From assembly GCF_001677885.1 (NCBI RefSeq), contig NZ_LOCQ01000056.1, positions 1 through 64,000 on the forward strand: a stretch of DNA of 64,000 nucleotides. Reading direction: 5' to 3'. Shown here one piece after another: positions 16,340 through 25,614 of the stretch; position 1 is the stretch's first letter; every line of letters starts with the position of its first letter. The position numbers were made by a program, and so were the translations under genes. The notes beneath the pieces are model-generated. The model did no database searches. It was not told the origin of the DNA and saw only the letters and a list, made by a program, of their open reading frames with translations. This DNA comes from Janthinobacterium psychrotolerans (lineage in GTDB: Bacteria; Pseudomonadota; Gammaproteobacteria; Burkholderiales; Burkholderiaceae_D).

Positions 16340-18103
16340 TCAATATCCCACGGCCGAACCCGCCGGACGGCGGCCATCATTGGCGCCGTAGATATAACCG
16401 GGCAGCACTTTGCCCGACACGCCCGAGTCATTGCCGGCGCTGGCCGCCCCCACGCCGGCCGCGTTCGGCAAGCCCATCATGATCAGCTCGGTCGCACCCC
16501 AGGTCGATTGCTCCGTCATCTTGTAGCCCATGCCGGCCAGGATATTGAGCGTATCGACCGACAGGCCGCGCCGCTCGTAATACACCTGGTCGGGCAGCCA
16601 CTGGTGGTGGATGCGCGGCGCGTCGACCGCTTCCTGCGGCTCCATGCCGTAGTCGATAATGTTCAAGGCCGACTGCAGGGTAATGGTGATGATGCGCGAG
16701 CCGCCGGGCGAGCCGGTGACCAGGAACACCTTGCCGTTTTTCGTCACCAGGGTCGGCGCCATCGACGACAGCGGCCGCTTGCCCGGCGCAATCGCATTGC
16801 TCTCGCCCTGCACCAGGCCGTACATATTCTTGGCGCCGATTTTTGTCGTGAAGTCGTCCATCTCGTCATTGAGGAAAAAGCCGGTGCCGGGTGCGATCAC
16901 CACCGCGCCGAAGCGGCCGTTCACGGTATAGGTGGTCGAGACGGCATTGCCTTGCTTGTCGACCACCGAGTAATGCGTGGTTTCGGGCTTTTCACCCTGG
17001 GCGTTAGGCTGCACCTGGGCCGACGGCGTGGCCTTGTCGGGCAGGATCTGGCTGCGGATCCGCGCCGCATACGACTTGCTCAGCAGATGCTCGACCGGGT
17101 TGTCGACGAAATCGGGATCACCCAGGTAGGTATTGCGGTCCTTGTAGGCGTGGCGCATGGCTTCGGTCATATAGTGCACCGAGGCGGCCGAGTTGTAGCC
17201 CAGCTTTTTCATGTCGTAGCCTTCGAGGATGGTCAATATCTGGCACAGGGTCACGCCGCCCGAGCTCGGTGGCGGCGCCGAGACGAACTGGTAGCCGCGA
17301 TAGCTGCATTCGAGCGGCGCCATTTCGGTGGTGGTGTAGGCGGCGAAGTCGGCCGCCGTGATCACGCCGCCGCCCAGCTTTGCCGCTTTTTCCACGGCGG
17401 CCGGAATTGCGCCCTTGTAGAACGCGTCGGGCCCCTTCCTGGCGATCGCTTCGAGCGTGTTGGCCAGGTCTTTCTGCACCAGCCGGTCGCCGGGCTGCAG
17501 CGGCGTGCCGTCCTGGCGCAGGAAGATGCGCGCCGCTTCCGGGTCCTTCTTGAAGTAGGCCACGGTGGTGTCGAGGATGTCGGTGTCGCCACGGTTCAAT
17601 ATATAGCCTTCGCGCGCCAGCCTGATGGCCGGGGCCAGTACCTGCGCGCGCGTCAGCTTGCCGTATTTACGCTGCGCATAATCAAAACCGGCCACCGTGC
17701 CCGGCACGCCGACGGCCAGGTAGCCATGCAGGCTGGCGCCCGGCTTGAGCCTGCCGTCCGCATCCTGGTACATGGTGGCGCTGGCCGCGGCCGGCGCCTT
17801 TTCGCGGAAGTTGATAAAGGTATCCCTGCCATCGGCCAGGTGGATGGTCATGAAGCCGCCGCCGCCGATATTGCCGCAGCAGGCATTGACCACCGCCTGC
17901 GCATAGCCGACCGCCACCGCCGCGTCGATGGCATTGCCGCCGCGCTTTAAAATATCGACGCCGACCTGGCTGGCCAGGTGCTGCGACGAGACCACCATGC
18001 CGTTCTTTGCCTCCACGGCCGGCAAAGAGACGGCCTGGACGGCGGTGGAGATGGCCAGGGCCATCACGGTGATTGCGGCGGGAGCCAGGTGGCGCAGATG
18101 CAT
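16340..18103 (-). CDS. ggt: Gamma-glutamyltransferase
   Basis: A 587-residue periplasmic Ntn hydrolase that cleaves or transfers the gamma-glutamyl group of glutathione. A signal peptide (AAITVMALAISTAVQA) opens the protein. The autocatalytic nucleophile is T375 in ETTHYSVVDKQGNAVS, where the precursor splits into large and small subunits. Further family motifs are DAAVAVGYAQAVVNACCGN, GGGGFMTIHLADG-like strands, and PLSSMAPTL in the small subunit. I chose ATG 18103 because AAGGAA lies at good spacing ahead of it. An upstream in-frame ATG at 18136 would only add residues before the signal peptide. It is a single gene. Confidence 0.95.
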   Translation of the reverse strand: MHLRHLAPAAITVMALAISTAVQAVSLPAVEAKNGMVVSSQHLASQVGVDILKRGGNAIDAAVAVGYAQAVVNACCGNIGGGGFMTIHLADGRDTFINFREKAPAAASATMYQDADGRLKPGASLHGYLAVGVPGTVAGFDYAQRKYGKLTRAQVLAPAIRLAREGYILNRGDTDILDTTVAYFKKDPEAARIFLRQDGTPLQPGDRLVQKDLANTLEAIARKGPDAFYKGAIPAAVEKAAKLGGGVITAADFAAYTTTEMAPLECSYRGYQFVSAPPPSSGGVTLCQILTILEGYDMKKLGYNSAASVHYMTEAMRHAYKDRNTYLGDPDFVDNPVEHLLSKSYAARIRSQILPDKATPSAQVQPNAQGEKPETTHYSVVDKQGNAVSTTYTVNGRFGAVVIAPGTGFFLNDEMDDFTTKIGAKNMYGLVQGESNAIAPGKRPLSSMAPTLVTKNGKVFLVTGSPGGSRIITITLQSALNIIDYGMEPQEAVDAPRIHHQWLPDQVYYERRGLSVDTLNILAGMGYKMTEQSTWGATELIMMGLPNAAGVGAASAGNDSGVSGKVLPGYIYGANDGRRPAGSAVGY

Positions 18104-18184
18104 GACGGTGTTCCTTGGTGCCTGAAAAAAGACCATGGTACAGGCACAACAAGATTCATGCCCACTCGCGCATCGGCTTGCCGT

Positions 18185-21100
18185 CTATGCCAGCACCGCC
18201 TGCAAGGCCGCAAAATCATACGGTTTGACCAGCATGGCATTGGCCTGCGTGCCATCGACTTTCGCCTGTCCGCTGGCAATCACGATATGGATGGCGGGCT
18301 GCAGACGGCGCGCCGCTTCGGCCACCGAGGCGCCGGACATGCCGGGCAGGCCCAGGTCGGTGATCAGGATATCGTAGCTGGCCGCTTCCAGCGCTTTCAG
18401 GGCGGCAAAGCCATCGGTGGCCGATTCGACCTCGTGGCCCAGCAGCTGCAGCATGTCGAGCGTGATATTGCGTACGGCGTCCTCGTCCTCGACCAGCAGT
18501 ATCTTGCGCACCGCCAGGGCCGGATCCTGCCGCGCCAGGGTAACAGCCTGGGCGGTGGCCGCCACGCCGGATGTTTTGCGGTTGCCCAGCACCTGGCGGA
18601 GCTTGCGCGCCAGGCTGTCGCGCGAATAGGGTTTGCCCAGCAATTCCACGCCAGGATCGAGGCGCCCGCCATGGACAATCGAGTTTTCCGTGTAGCCCGA
18701 GGTAAACAGGACGGCCAGGTTGGGCAGCAGTTCCACCGCCTTGCGCGCCAGCTCGGCGCTGCGCAGCGGGCCCGGCATCACCACGTCGGTAAACAGCAGG
18801 TCGACCGCGATGCCGCTTTCCAGGATCGACAGCGCGGCGGCCGCATCGTTGGCTTTCAGCACGCGGTAGCCGAGGCCGCCCAGCATTTCGACCACGATGG
18901 CGCGCACTTCCTCGTCATCCTCGGCCACCAGGATGGTTTCCTCGCCGCCGGCCGCCTCGTCCATGACCACGGTTTCCTGGCGCGCTTCTTCATCCATCGA
19001 GCGCGGCAGGTAGACCTTGACGGTGGTGCCCTGCCCCAGTTCGCTGTAGATCTTGATATGGCCGCCCGACTGCTTGACGAAGCCGTACACCATCGACAGG
19101 CCCAGGCCGGTGCCCTTGCCTTCCGGCTTGGTTGAAAAGAAGGGGTCGAAGGCGTGTGCCAGCACCTCGGCCGTCATGCCGCAACCGGTGTCGGTGACCG
19201 ACAGGGTCACATACTGGCCCGGCGACACATCGGCGTGGGTGCGGCAATACGGCTCGTCCAGATAGGCATTGCCCACCTCGATGGTCAGCCGGCCCGGGCC
19301 GTCCATGGCGTCGCGCGCATTGATGGCCAGGTTCAGCAAGGCCGTTTCCACTTGCGTCGGATCGACCAGGGTATTCCACAGGCCGCCCGAAACGATGGTT
19401 TCGATATCGATCGGTTCGCCCAGCGCATGGCGCAGCATGTCTTCCATGCCGGTGATCAGCTTGCCGATCTTCAGCACGCGCGGCTCCAGGGCCTGGCGCC
19501 GGCCAAAAGCGAGCAAAGAACTGGCCAGCTTGGCGCCCCGGTTGACGCCGCCGATGGCGTTTTCCACCCACTGGCCGGCGCGCGGATGGGCGAACGGCAC
19601 CGTGGCCAGCATCTGCAGATTGCCGGAAATGACTTGCAGCAGGTTGTTGAAGTCGTGCGCCACGCCGCCCGTCAGCTTGCCGATGGCGTCCATCTTCTGC
19701 GACTGTTCCAACGCTTTTTCGGTCTGCTTCATGGCCAGCGCGGCGGCATGCTCGGCCGTGACGTCGCGCGCCACGGCGTGGATATACTGCGCGTCGGGCA
19801 CCGCGCTCCAGGACAGGATGCTGTAGCCGCCATCCTTGCGCCGGTAGCGGTTTTCAAACTGGATGGTACGCGCGCCGCTCGCCAGCAGGCTCACCTGCTC
19901 CAGGGTGCTGGCGCGGTCGTCGGGATGCACGAGTTCCATGAAACTGGTGCCCAGCACCTCGGCCTTGGCCCAGCCCAGCACCGCCACGAACGCCGGGTTG
20001 AGCGACACCAGGGTGGTGTTGAAGTCGCTCACCAGCATGATTTCATTCGACAACCGCCACATGCGGTCGCGCTCGGCCGTGCGCATGCTGACCTGTTCGG
20101 CCAGGGTGGCGTTCAGGTGTTCGAGCTTGAGGGAATTGAGTTTTTGATCCTCGATATCGGTATTGGTGCCGATCCAGCTGATGACGCTGCCATCCTCGTC
20201 GCGGATCGGCAGCGCGCGTATCAAATGCCAGCGAAACTGGCCATCGTGGCGGCGCACGCGGTACTCGGTTTCAAAGGTGCGGCCCGTGTCGACCGAGGCG
20301 CGCCAGCGGGTGACGGCGCCAACGATATCGTCCGCATGCACCAGGCTGGGCCAGTTGTCGGCGTTCAATTCACCACGGCCGGCGCCGCTATAGGTGTAGA
20401 TCTGGTCGCTGAACCAGTCCAGGTTGCCGGCGGCGTCGGCCGACCAGACCTGGTTGGGCATGGCCTGCGCCCACACGCGAAAGCGCGATTCGCCCTCGCG
20501 CCAGGCTTTTTCGGCCAGCACGCGCTGGGTCACGTCCGAACCCTGCACAAAGATGCCGGAGATCGCGCCGTCCTCGTCCGTCACTGGCTGGTAGACAAAA
20601 TCGAGATAGGTCTCGTGGGCGGCCGTGCTGTCGGTGGCGGCCACGCTGAACGGCATCGCCAGCCCGGTATACGGCTCGCCGCTGGCGTACAGCGCGTCGA
20701 GCAGGCCGACAAAACCCTGTTCGGCCGCTTCCGGCAGGGCTTCGGCGATCGTCAAACCGATCAGTTCGCGGTGGCCCACCAGCGCCGCATAGGCGCGGTT
20801 GGCCTGGGTGATCGTGTGCTGCGGCCCTTGCAGCAGGACCATGAAACCGGGCGCCTGCTCGAACATCTGCGCCAGGCGCGCGTGCTCGCCCTTCAGCTTG
20901 CGTTCGGCATTGACCTTGTCGGTGGTATCGACCACCACGCAGATAATGCCGACGGCCTGGTCGTGGTCGTCGAAGATGGGCGAATAATCGAGGTTCAGCC
21001 AGAAACGCTGAAACTTGCCGTCGCGCATCCACGTCAGTTCCTGGTCGCGAAAACTCAGCGGTGCGCCAGCGAGCACCTGCGGGATGACGCCACGGTTGAA

Positions 21101-21394
21101 GTCGGCCAGGTCGGGAAAGGCCTCGGTGGCCGTCATGCCCATGATTTCGGGGTGGCGCGAGCCGGCAAAGGTGGCGTACGCTTCGTTATAGATCAGGGTG
21201 CCGTGCCGGCCCCACATGGTGACCATGGGAATCGGCGAGCGCACGATCATGGCCACCAGGTTGCGCATGGTCTGTGTCCAGCCGGCAATCGGCCCCACCG
21301 TGGAGCTGGTCCAGTCCTTTGCCAGGATAATGTCGCCGACCGTGCCCGCGCCTTGCAAAAATGTCGAAGTGGTAGCAAGTGAAGCGGTGGTCAT
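18185..21394 (-). CDS. Multi-PAS hybrid histidine kinase with two receivers
   Basis: A 1069-residue cytoplasmic kinase. Four PAS-like domains span about residues 30-560, including PAC tails such as SWIGTNTDIEDQK. Next come a HisKA variant with H580 in GGVAHDFNNLLQVISGN and a HATPase domain (EVLAHAFDPFFSTKPEGKG, then GLGLSMVYG). Two receiver domains follow, with phospho-acceptor motifs LLFTDVVMPG and ILITDLGLPGMSG. The HDFNN type of H box is typical of large bacterial hybrid kinases with two C-terminal receivers. There is no DNA-binding output, so it should feed a phosphorelay. It lies 37 bp after the PepSY gene on the same strand and could be cotranscribed with the metal-uptake block. Confidence 0.9.
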   Translation of the reverse strand: MTTASLATTSTFLQGAGTVGDIILAKDWTSSTVGPIAGWTQTMRNLVAMIVRSPIPMVTMWGRHGTLIYNEAYATFAGSRHPEIMGMTATEAFPDLADFNRGVIPQVLAGAPLSFRDQELTWMRDGKFQRFWLNLDYSPIFDDHDQAVGIICVVVDTTDKVNAERKLKGEHARLAQMFEQAPGFMVLLQGPQHTITQANRAYAALVGHRELIGLTIAEALPEAAEQGFVGLLDALYASGEPYTGLAMPFSVAATDSTAAHETYLDFVYQPVTDEDGAISGIFVQGSDVTQRVLAEKAWREGESRFRVWAQAMPNQVWSADAAGNLDWFSDQIYTYSGAGRGELNADNWPSLVHADDIVGAVTRWRASVDTGRTFETEYRVRRHDGQFRWHLIRALPIRDEDGSVISWIGTNTDIEDQKLNSLKLEHLNATLAEQVSMRTAERDRMWRLSNEIMLVSDFNTTLVSLNPAFVAVLGWAKAEVLGTSFMELVHPDDRASTLEQVSLLASGARTIQFENRYRRKDGGYSILSWSAVPDAQYIHAVARDVTAEHAAALAMKQTEKALEQSQKMDAIGKLTGGVAHDFNNLLQVISGNLQMLATVPFAHPRAGQWVENAIGGVNRGAKLASSLLAFGRRQALEPRVLKIGKLITGMEDMLRHALGEPIDIETIVSGGLWNTLVDPTQVETALLNLAINARDAMDGPGRLTIEVGNAYLDEPYCRTHADVSPGQYVTLSVTDTGCGMTAEVLAHAFDPFFSTKPEGKGTGLGLSMVYGFVKQSGGHIKIYSELGQGTTVKVYLPRSMDEEARQETVVMDEAAGGEETILVAEDDEEVRAIVVEMLGGLGYRVLKANDAAAALSILESGIAVDLLFTDVVMPGPLRSAELARKAVELLPNLAVLFTSGYTENSIVHGGRLDPGVELLGKPYSRDSLARKLRQVLGNRKTSGVAATAQAVTLARQDPALAVRKILLVEDEDAVRNITLDMLQLLGHEVESATDGFAALKALEAASYDILITDLGLPGMSGASVAEAARRLQPAIHIVIASGQAKVDGTQANAMLVKPYDFAALQAVLA

Positions 21395-21431
21395 GGAATC
21401 CCGGCATGGAAAGACAGCATATTAATGGTGA

Positions 21432-22946
21432 TCAATTATACCGGCTTACGCCCGATGTAACGGCCCGCCATTTGCCGCGCAGGCGCCGCCAGCCGATCAC
21501 CATGCCGGTGGCGCTCAGCGCCAGGCCACCCAGGCTGAGCAGTATCAGCACGCTTTCGCGCCACGGCCCGCTGCGCAGCAGCGGCGGCAGGTCCCAGCTG
21601 TGCAAAAAGCTGAACAGCCAGCGGCTCACGCGCTGGCGCCGGTCCACGCCCAGCGCCACCGTGCCCGTGTACGGGTCCAGATACACCCAGTTCGCCTGGG
21701 GATCGTCGAAGCGCAGCTGCAATACCGGCAAACGCCGCTCGACGGCGCCCATCATCGCTTCCGGTTCGCGGCCATAATAATAGCTGTCGTAGCTGCCCAG
21801 CCACGCGCTGCTTGCCTTGATGCCCGGCAGCAGTTTGCTGGCTGCATGCAAGAGTTGCGCCTGTGTCCACTGCTCGCGCACCACCAGCTGGCCGTCTTGC
21901 CGCATGATCAGCCGGGTACGGGCGGCGCCGTCGCGCGCCAGCAGGTAAGGCTGTTTGTTCAGCACCCGCCATTCCAGTTCCACCGCACGAAAACCCTGCG
22001 CCGCCAGCAAGCTCAACGCTAGCTGCGGCGCCAGGTCCAGCTGGCGCGCCGCCGGTGTACCACCCTGCCAGGCGGCAAGATCGGGCCGCCGGCCCTGCGG
22101 ATCGAAGATATGAAACGGATTCATCGAGATCAGGCCGCTGAAAATCCAGGCGAACACAAAGCCGGCGAACAGCAGCCCCGTCACATGGTGCCAGCGCATC
22201 CACGATTCCCGGTAAGGCGTGCGCGCGCCCGACTTGTAGCGGCCGGCAAAACGCCAGCGCCAGATGCCGGCCACCGTGCCCGTCAGGGCCGTCAAGGTCG
22301 CCACCGCCGAAGAGATGATAATGATCCAGTTCCATACGGGATCGGTGGAGTGATTGCGCAAGGGATAGACCCAGTGCAGCCAGGCGCCGACAAAGTTCCA
22401 CAGCCGCTGGTCGCGTGGCGCGTCGAGCACCACTTCGCCGGTGGCCGACGACAGGTACAACATGGTCTGCGCCGCATCCATCAGCTGCACCTGGTGCAAG
22501 GGCCGGTGCGCGTCCAGCGAGCGCGAGTGGGTCCAGCGGTCTTCCTGCAGCAAGCCCAGGTAGTGCGCGCCGGCGCCCGGCACAAAGGCGCGCGCCGAGG
22601 CCAGCGCGGTGTCGCGGCTGGCCGGTTGCAACAGTTTGCCGGTGACCGCATCGACTAGCCGCCAGCGAGCGCCGCCGTCGCGTACCTTCCAGCCGGGCCT
22701 GCCTGCCACCGTGGTCAGCACGATCTCGCGCGCATCGACCGGCATAGCCACCTGGGCCAGCGGCTGGCAGCAGCCGGCCAGCGGCAGCGGCGGCAGCGCC
22801 GCCAGGCGCTCCCACGGCGTCAGCTTCGGATAACCGACAAACAGCATCACCATGCCGCTGATAAACCACAGCAGCATCAGCACGCAGGCAGCCACGCCGG
22901 TCCAGCGGTGCAGCTGATACAGCAGGCGTTTGAGCGTCGACATCAT
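21432..22946 (-). CDS. PepSY-associated transmembrane protein (possible ferric/metal-complex reductase)
   Basis: A 504-residue inner-membrane protein with four main helices and a large periplasmic loop region. The start KRLLYQLHRWTGVAACVLML and the paired helix with the DPVWNWIIIISSAVATLTAL segment are family features. His residues in helices (LHRWTGV, SWMRWHHVTG) suggest heme or metal binding. PepSY-TM proteins of this type sit next to TonB receptors and are thought to reduce or process imported metal complexes; the role here is inferred. Its ATG (22946-22944) overlaps the TGA of a 39-codon ORF, so translation is probably coupled. It is the last gene of the TonB cluster. Confidence 0.85.
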   Translation of the reverse strand: MMSTLKRLLYQLHRWTGVAACVLMLLWFISGMVMLFVGYPKLTPWERLAALPPLPLAGCCQPLAQVAMPVDAREIVLTTVAGRPGWKVRDGGARWRLVDAVTGKLLQPASRDTALASARAFVPGAGAHYLGLLQEDRWTHSRSLDAHRPLHQVQLMDAAQTMLYLSSATGEVVLDAPRDQRLWNFVGAWLHWVYPLRNHSTDPVWNWIIIISSAVATLTALTGTVAGIWRWRFAGRYKSGARTPYRESWMRWHHVTGLLFAGFVFAWIFSGLISMNPFHIFDPQGRRPDLAAWQGGTPAARQLDLAPQLALSLLAAQGFRAVELEWRVLNKQPYLLARDGAARTRLIMRQDGQLVVREQWTQAQLLHAASKLLPGIKASSAWLGSYDSYYYGREPEAMMGAVERRLPVLQLRFDDPQANWVYLDPYTGTVALGVDRRQRVSRWLFSFLHSWDLPPLLRSGPWRESVLILLSLGGLALSATGMVIGWRRLRGKWRAVTSGVSRYN

Positions 22947-23065
22947 CAGTAGCGGTAATGCACGGTCGCTTCCACGCCGGCGCCGGTGGACGTTTTGAAG
23001 AGCGGGGGCAAGGCAAAGCCAGCCATCGCATAGTGATTAGTGACCATTATTTTCTCACCCATCAT
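22946..23065 (-). CDS. Possible 39-residue protein or receptor remnant between TonB receptor and PepSY genes
   Basis: An open frame of 39 codons that starts with ATG overlapping the receptor TGA (23067-23063) and ends with TGA overlapping the PepSY ATG (22948-22944). The product starts MMGEKIMVTNHY and ends GAGVEATVHYRY. It lacks a signal peptide. The tail looks like the last beta strand of an outer-membrane barrel, which ends in an aromatic residue. It may be a small coupling peptide, or the remnant of another receptor's 3' end left by rearrangement. Only the frame and overlaps are certain. Confidence 0.35.
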   Translation of the reverse strand: MMGEKIMVTNHYAMAGFALPPLFKTSTGAGVEATVHYRY

Positions 23066-25119
23066 CAGAAGCGCAGGCTGGCCGTGGCGGTCAGCGCGCG
23101 GCCATCGCCCGGCGCATGGCGCGTCACGTCGTTGATCCACACGTAGTCGACATAGCGGTCGGCCACATTGTTCAGCTGCAGGTCGAACGACAGCGACGGC
23201 GACATGCGGTAGCTGGCGCCCAGGTTCAGCAAGACGTACGCGCCGTATTTGCGGCCGGTATTGGCGCTGGTCAGAAAATAGCTGCCCTGGCCATTGGCCC
23301 AGGCCGACAGTTTCACGGCCGGGGTCATGCTCCAGTCGTAGCCGGCGGAAAACACATGGTTCGGCACATGGTCGATCTGCTTGCCCAGGGTGGCCGGTGC
23401 GGCCGGGTCGGGTTCGACGATGCGCGAGCGCTGGCGCGCATACGCCAGCCAGCCCGCATGGCTGCCGGCGTGGGCATTGAACTGCAGGTCGATGCCTACA
23501 CGGCGCGTCTTGCCGACGTTTTCCGAGTCGCCGGCCGGGTCGTTGAGCTTGCGCTTGACCTCTCCGCTGGCGTCCTGGCGCCAGGCGGCCAGGCGGCCGT
23601 CCAGCCACGGCAGCGGCGTCCATTTCACGCCGCTTTCCCAGCCGTCATTGATCGATGGCCGCAACTGGTTCACATTGCCGCGGTAGGCCGCCGCACCCGC
23701 GCCGACCTGGAAGGTGCGGCCCCAGTTGGCGTAGACGGTGGCCGCGCGCCATGGGCTGTAGGCGGCGCTGAACTTGGGCTGATGGATCACGCCATAGTCC
23801 TGGATTGGAAAATGCGCGTTTTTCGACGGGTCGGAAAAATGGCCCAGCACCTTGTCGATCCGGTAGCCGGGCATCAGTTTCAGCCCGTCGACGGGCGTGA
23901 GCACCGCCTGCAGATAGCCGCCCCAGGTATCGAAATCGAAACGCTGGTCGCGCATGGTGGCCGTGCGTACCTTGTCGACCGTGCTGTAGCGCGGGCTGCG
24001 GTTGTGCTGGTGCTCGGCGTTGACACCGGCTTCCAGCGACGCGGTGCGCAGCCATTGCGGCCGATAGCTGAGGCTGGCCAGCACGCCAACGTGGTTTTCG
24101 TCGATGATGCGTTCCTGCTGGCTGGTGCGCAGCGAATAGCGCAGCCAGCGCTGGTCGCGCACGGCGTTGGCATAGACCTTGGCGGACAAGGACAGCTCGG
24201 GCGACAAGGTGGTATCGAGTGCCAGGCCCAGCTGACTCATTTCGCGCTGGCCGCCGGTGCTGCGCGCATAGGCATACGACGAGCCTGGCGCGCGGCGGGC
24301 ATCGGCCTCTTCCAGGTAGCCGGCCTCGTCGCCATCGCTTTGCGTATGGCGCGCGCTGGCCACGATGCGCGTGCCGCCGTCGTCAGTGGTGTAACCCCAT
24401 TTGCCGGCCACCGAGACTTTCCGGAAACCCGCATTCTGGCGGTAGCCGGCCGAGCGCAGATAGCCGGCCGAGTAATTCTGCGTCCAGTTGCCCGCTTCCA
24501 TGCCCTTGACCAGCTGGATCTGGCGCGTGTCGAAGCTGCCGTAGCCGAGCCTGGCTTCATCGTAGTTGCCGCCGGTGCGCGTATGGACCGTGGCGTTGCC
24601 GGCGATATTGTGCAGGCCGTAGCGCGGATCGTTGGTGCCGCGCACGACTTCGATATTGCTGATCTCCAATGGAAACAACATGTCGAGAAACGGCATGCCG
24701 CCCGCATTGTCGTTGGCGGGCATGCCGTCGATCAGCAGTTTCACGGCATTGACTTCGCCTTCGCCGTTAAAGCCGCGAAACGACAGCTTGCCCGACTCAT
24801 TACCTTGCCGAAATTGCGTGAGCATCACGCCGGGTGCGCGGGCAAACAGCTGCCAGGCATGGCTCACTTGCTGCTGCTGAATCTGCTCTGGGGCGACAAT
24901 ATCGACCGAGGTGAGCATGTCGCGCGCGGACAGCGGACCGCTGCGCCGGGCGGACACTTCGACGCTGCCGATCTGCAAGGCCGGCGTTGCGTCAATGTCG
25001 GTATTTGGCTCTGGCAAGGCTTGCGCGAACGCCGGTGCGCAGCACAGCAAGGCGGAAAACAGGCGCAGCGGCGCGGCGCCGCCTGCTCCGGCAGGAACAT
25101 GGAAATGCTTGGATAACAT
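23065..25119 (-). CDS. TonB-dependent outer-membrane receptor
   Basis: A 684-residue receptor for energy-dependent uptake across the outer membrane. Signal peptide (residues about 18-33, LRLFSALLCCAPAFA). The plug domain is about 50-165, with APGVMLTQFRQGNESGKLSF and IEVVRGTNDPRYGLHNIAGN. The 22-strand barrel ends in the aromatic residue of ATASLRF. It lacks an STN domain, unlike the other receptor in this cluster. Together with the DUF2946 gene upstream and PepSY gene downstream it forms a typical metal-uptake set. DUF2946 and PepSY neighbours are also known around copper receptors, so iron versus copper cannot be decided. Confidence 0.9.
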   Translation of the reverse strand: MLSKHFHVPAGAGGAAPLRLFSALLCCAPAFAQALPEPNTDIDATPALQIGSVEVSARRSGPLSARDMLTSVDIVAPEQIQQQQVSHAWQLFARAPGVMLTQFRQGNESGKLSFRGFNGEGEVNAVKLLIDGMPANDNAGGMPFLDMLFPLEISNIEVVRGTNDPRYGLHNIAGNATVHTRTGGNYDEARLGYGSFDTRQIQLVKGMEAGNWTQNYSAGYLRSAGYRQNAGFRKVSVAGKWGYTTDDGGTRIVASARHTQSDGDEAGYLEEADARRAPGSSYAYARSTGGQREMSQLGLALDTTLSPELSLSAKVYANAVRDQRWLRYSLRTSQQERIIDENHVGVLASLSYRPQWLRTASLEAGVNAEHQHNRSPRYSTVDKVRTATMRDQRFDFDTWGGYLQAVLTPVDGLKLMPGYRIDKVLGHFSDPSKNAHFPIQDYGVIHQPKFSAAYSPWRAATVYANWGRTFQVGAGAAAYRGNVNQLRPSINDGWESGVKWTPLPWLDGRLAAWRQDASGEVKRKLNDPAGDSENVGKTRRVGIDLQFNAHAGSHAGWLAYARQRSRIVEPDPAAPATLGKQIDHVPNHVFSAGYDWSMTPAVKLSAWANGQGSYFLTSANTGRKYGAYVLLNLGASYRMSPSLSFDLQLNNVADRYVDYVWINDVTRHAPGDGRALTATASLRF

Positions 25120-25180
25120 AAAAAACCCGTCTGAAAGAACTGATGATCAGGACGACCGCAAGGCCGCCTGCGCGGTGAGA

Positions 25181-25567
25181 TCAGGACAGGACGGGTGGTG
25201 CGCGGGGATTGCCGCTGGACCACAGGAACAGTGGCGCCGGCGCGCGGTAGTACAAGGGAGGGTAAATGTCGTGGCCGCCGCTGACGGCAAAACTCAGCGA
25301 CAGGCCGGGCAGCAAGGCGAACGAGCCGGCATGGGTGCTGCAATACGGGCAATGCTCGAAAGCATGGACGACCGGGTCCATGCCGTTTTTTTTCACATCC
25401 ACATCCGCTCCCACCTCGACCGTGCCATCAACGGTACAGATTTGCATCAGCAGGGAGGACGGGATGGCGACAGATGGCGCAGCCAGCGCATGCGAAATCG
25501 ATGGCGCAACGGCGGCAAACAGCACGGCCAGGATGGCCAGCCAGATTTGCAGCGTTTGTCGTTTCAT
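25181..25567 (-). CDS. DUF2946 family protein
   Basis: A 128-residue protein with an amino-terminal membrane or signal segment (LQIWLAILAVLFAAVAPSISHA) and the conserved HCPYCSTH motif (HAFEHCPYCSTHAG), probably metal-related through its His and Cys residues. DUF2946 proteins have no proven function but occur near TonB receptor and PepSY genes. I chose ATG 25567 (MKRQTLQIW); an ATG 12 bp earlier (25579) is also possible. It is followed by the TonB receptor after 61 bp. No strong ribosome binding site is visible at either start. Confidence 0.8.
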   Translation of the reverse strand: MKRQTLQIWLAILAVLFAAVAPSISHALAAPSVAIPSSLLMQICTVDGTVEVGADVDVKKNGMDPVVHAFEHCPYCSTHAGSFALLPGLSLSFAVSGGHDIYPPLYYRAPAPLFLWSSGNPRAPPVLS

Positions 25568-25585
25568 CGGTCTGTACATGCCGGT

Positions 25586-25614
25586 ATTATAACGAGCAAA
25601 TATGCTTTTCAGCC
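25586..25614 (-). promoter_or_regulatory. Candidate promoter for the DUF2946-TonB-PepSY genes
   Basis: A perfect TATAAT (minus strand, 25591-25586) lies 7 bp ahead of ATG 25579. The matching -35 region, about 17 bp upstream, is poor (GGCTGA). If used, the transcript would start close to the first ATG. Evidence is one good hexamer only. Confidence 0.3.

Noticed and set aside
19154-21382. 742-codon open frame antisense to the hybrid kinase
   Set aside because: A shadow of a clear multi-PAS kinase gene; its composition is typical of an antisense frame.
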